This document shows positions 41,700 to 42,996 of a DNA stretch of 42,996 nt, piece by piece (the first letter of the stretch is position 1; each line of letters begins with the position of its first letter). The translations under genes and the position numbers were made by a program. Where the stretch lies: assembly GCA_947378785.1 (NCBI GenBank), contig CANCLK010000021.1, forward strand, positions 1-42,996. Direction: 5' to 3'. The notes under the pieces were generated by a model. The model ran no database searches. It was not told where the DNA came from and was given only the letters and a program-made list of their open reading frames with translations. Source of the stretch: Comamonadaceae bacterium. GTDB lineage: Bacteria > Pseudomonadota > Gammaproteobacteria > Burkholderiales > Burkholderiaceae_C.

Positions 41700-42650
41700 A
41701 TGACCCACGCTAAAACGCTCACGCGCATCACCTACTTGGCGCTGCTGCTGCTGTTGCTGGCAGCACCGTTGCTGGGCCTGTACCCCGTATTTGTGATGAA
41801 GCTGTTGTGCTTCGCGCTGTTTGCTTGCGCCTTTAATTTGCTGCTGGGCTTCACCGGCTTGCTGTCATTTGGCCATGCGGCATTTTTTGGCTCAGCGGCG
41901 TATTTCACCGGCTGGTTCGTCAAGTCCCTTGGCTGGACGCCAGAGGTAGCGATTTTGGCTGGTGCACTGTCGGCTGGACTGATCGGACTGGTGGTGGGCC
42001 TGGTGGCCATCCGGCGCCAAGGTATTTACTTCGCCATGATCACCTTGGCGATGGCACAGATGATTTTCTTCGTCTGCTTGCAAGCACCCTTCACGGGCGG
42101 CGAAGACGGCCTGCAAGGTGTGCCACGCGGCAACTTGTTTGGGCTGATTTCACTGCAGTCAGACACCGCCATGTATTACTTCGTCGCAGCCGTTTTTGTG
42201 CTCGCGTTTTTGCTTATTTCGCGCGTGGTCAACTCGCCTTTTGGTCAAGTGCTGAAGATGATTCGGGAAAATGAGCCGCGGGCTGTTTCGTTGGGCTATC
42301 AGGTCGACCGCTACAAGCTGCTGGCCTTTGTGTTGTCTGCTGTCTTGGCCGGTGTGGCCGGCGCTCTCAAAACCATCGTCATGGGCTTTGCCACGCTGAC
42401 TGATGTGCACTGGTCAATGTCAGGTGAGGTGATTTTGATGACGCTGCTGGGTGGCGTCGGCACCTTCTTCGGGCCGGTGTTTGGCGCGGGTATTGTGATT
42501 TCACTGCAAAACCTGCTGGCCGACAAAGTCGGCTCTTGGGTCACCGTCATCATCGGCGTGATCTTTGTGCTGTGCGTGCTGACCTTCCGCAAGGGCGTGG
42601 TCGGTGAGCTGCAAGCCTTTCGCGAACGCCGGCGCCGCGCTGCGCTCTGA
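41700..42650 (+). CDS. livM: Branched-chain amino acid/amide ABC transporter permease, LivM type
   Basis: A 316-residue permease with about ten membrane helices. LivM hallmarks are CAFNLLLGFTGLLSFGHAAF, GSAAYFTGWFV, GIYFAMITLAMAQMIFFVCL, SPFGQVLKMIRENEPRAVSL with GYQVDRYKLLAFVLSA, and MTLLGGVGTFFGPVFGAGIV. The basic tail RERRRRAAL is cytoplasmic. It is the last gene of livGFKHM. No terminator is seen in the 21 bp before the convergent SDR gene. Confidence 0.93.
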   Translation: MTHAKTLTRITYLALLLLLLAAPLLGLYPVFVMKLLCFALFACAFNLLLGFTGLLSFGHAAFFGSAAYFTGWFVKSLGWTPEVAILAGALSAGLIGLVVGLVAIRRQGIYFAMITLAMAQMIFFVCLQAPFTGGEDGLQGVPRGNLFGLISLQSDTAMYYFVAAVFVLAFLLISRVVNSPFGQVLKMIRENEPRAVSLGYQVDRYKLLAFVLSAVLAGVAGALKTIVMGFATLTDVHWSMSGEVILMTLLGGVGTFFGPVFGAGIVISLQNLLADKVGSWVTVIIGVIFVLCVLTFRKGVVGELQAFRERRRRAAL

Positions 42651-42671
42651 ATCTCTAGGTCAATTCAGGCG

Positions 42672-42996
42672 TCACCAGGGCAGTGTCTGCCCTCGGTAGT
42701 CCACCAGAGCGCCCGACTGCTCTGGCTTGAGGCCTGTCAGCACACCCAGCAAGTCATTCGCCGCCTCGGCAGCCGGTCGCACTTGCAGGCCGGTCTTGGC
42801 GAAGGGCTGTGACAACGCGGTGTCAACCGTGCCGGGATGCAGTGCCACGCAAATAGCCTTTGCATTGCGCCGAGCCAGTTCAATAGACGCCGTCTTGACC
42901 AGCTGGTTCAATGCCGCCTTGGAAGCGCGGTAACCGTACCAACCGCCCAAAGCGTTGTCCCCAATGCTGCCGACCTTGGCCGACACAAAGCCCGCC
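42672..42996 (-). CDS. Short-chain dehydrogenase/reductase, C-terminal part (cut by window edge)
   Basis: The frame is open to the window edge on the minus strand and ends at 42672. It reads AGFVSAKVGSIGDNALGGWY and then GYRASKAALNQLVKTASIEL, with the catalytic Tyr-x-x-x-Lys (YRASK), and VALHPGTVDTALSQPFAKTG, an SDR cofactor loop. The GxxxGxG nucleotide-binding start lies outside the window. The pattern is close to C-factor/CsgA-like SDRs, but the substrate is unknown. Confidence 0.85.
   Translation of the reverse strand, partial: AGFVSAKVGSIGDNALGGWYGYRASKAALNQLVKTASIELARRNAKAICVALHPGTVDTALSQPFAKTGLQVRPAAEAANDLLGVLTGLKPEQSGALVDYRGQTLPW

Overview
The window looks like a chromosomal segment of a betaproteobacterium, most likely Burkholderiales and Comamonadaceae-like (Rhodoferax, Polaromonas or Limnohabitans type). 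This rests on two Bug-family binding proteins, an FcbT-type TRAP system, a phasin and a PHA-granule-region protein, fused isobutyryl-CoA mutase (IcmF), a DUF6352-type protein, and a dispersed palindromic repeat with core CATTGCGAGCG..GCGGCAATC. The genus is inference; no rRNA or tRNA gene was seen.

Positions 1-12250 form a surface-polysaccharide region, all on the minus strand. Read in the direction of transcription it runs: Wzz-type chain-length protein, rfbBDAC (dTDP-L-rhamnose), an RfaH-type antiterminator, an ops-like element, an EPS-associated MarR-type regulator, a YefM/YoeB toxin-antitoxin pair, manC-fcl-gmd (GDP-mannose to GDP-L-fucose), a chimeric ugd/epimerase pseudogene, an MsbA/PglK-like ABC exporter, and the start of an AT-rich glycosyltransferase. 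Most genes are translationally coupled (ATGA or TAATG overlaps). An RfaH gene followed at once by an ops-like sequence ahead of a long sugar operon suggests local operon polarity control.

Positions 12398-22211 are mixed: a winged-helix regulator, a phasin with a TetR regulator and a TPR-like protein, a BrnT/CopG-type toxin-antitoxin pair with an apparently leaderless promoter/operator, and a four-gene minus-strand membrane operon (UbiA-type prenyltransferase, LPG-synthase-TM protein, GT39-like glycosyltransferase, HAD phosphatase). These are followed by VOC, PHA-region, coaX and rhodanese genes. Intergenic gaps here carry clusters of the palindromic repeat.

Positions 22373-30093 hold two consecutive paralogous TRAP transporters (P-Q-M, P-Q-M). 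Each has an intrinsic terminator between P and Q and an unusual enlarged DctM with a Pro/Glu/Ala-rich linker. IcmF follows behind a perfect 22-bp palindrome, then a DUF3237-Bug cassette flanked by a degraded second copy of the icmF 3' end. After this come a convergent Bug gene, a 54-aa basic protein, a DUF6352-type gene, and a divergent livGFKHM branched-chain amino-acid or amide ABC transporter. The window ends in a truncated SDR gene.

The most unusual signals are in-frame insertions of the palindromic repeat into gmd, fcl and the EPS regulator, all read as the same peptide; the ugd/epimerase deletion scar; the RfaH/ops arrangement; the duplicated TRAP systems; the icmF-end duplication; and the UbiA-centred lipid-sugar operon. 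No gene-free stretch exceeds about 300 bases.
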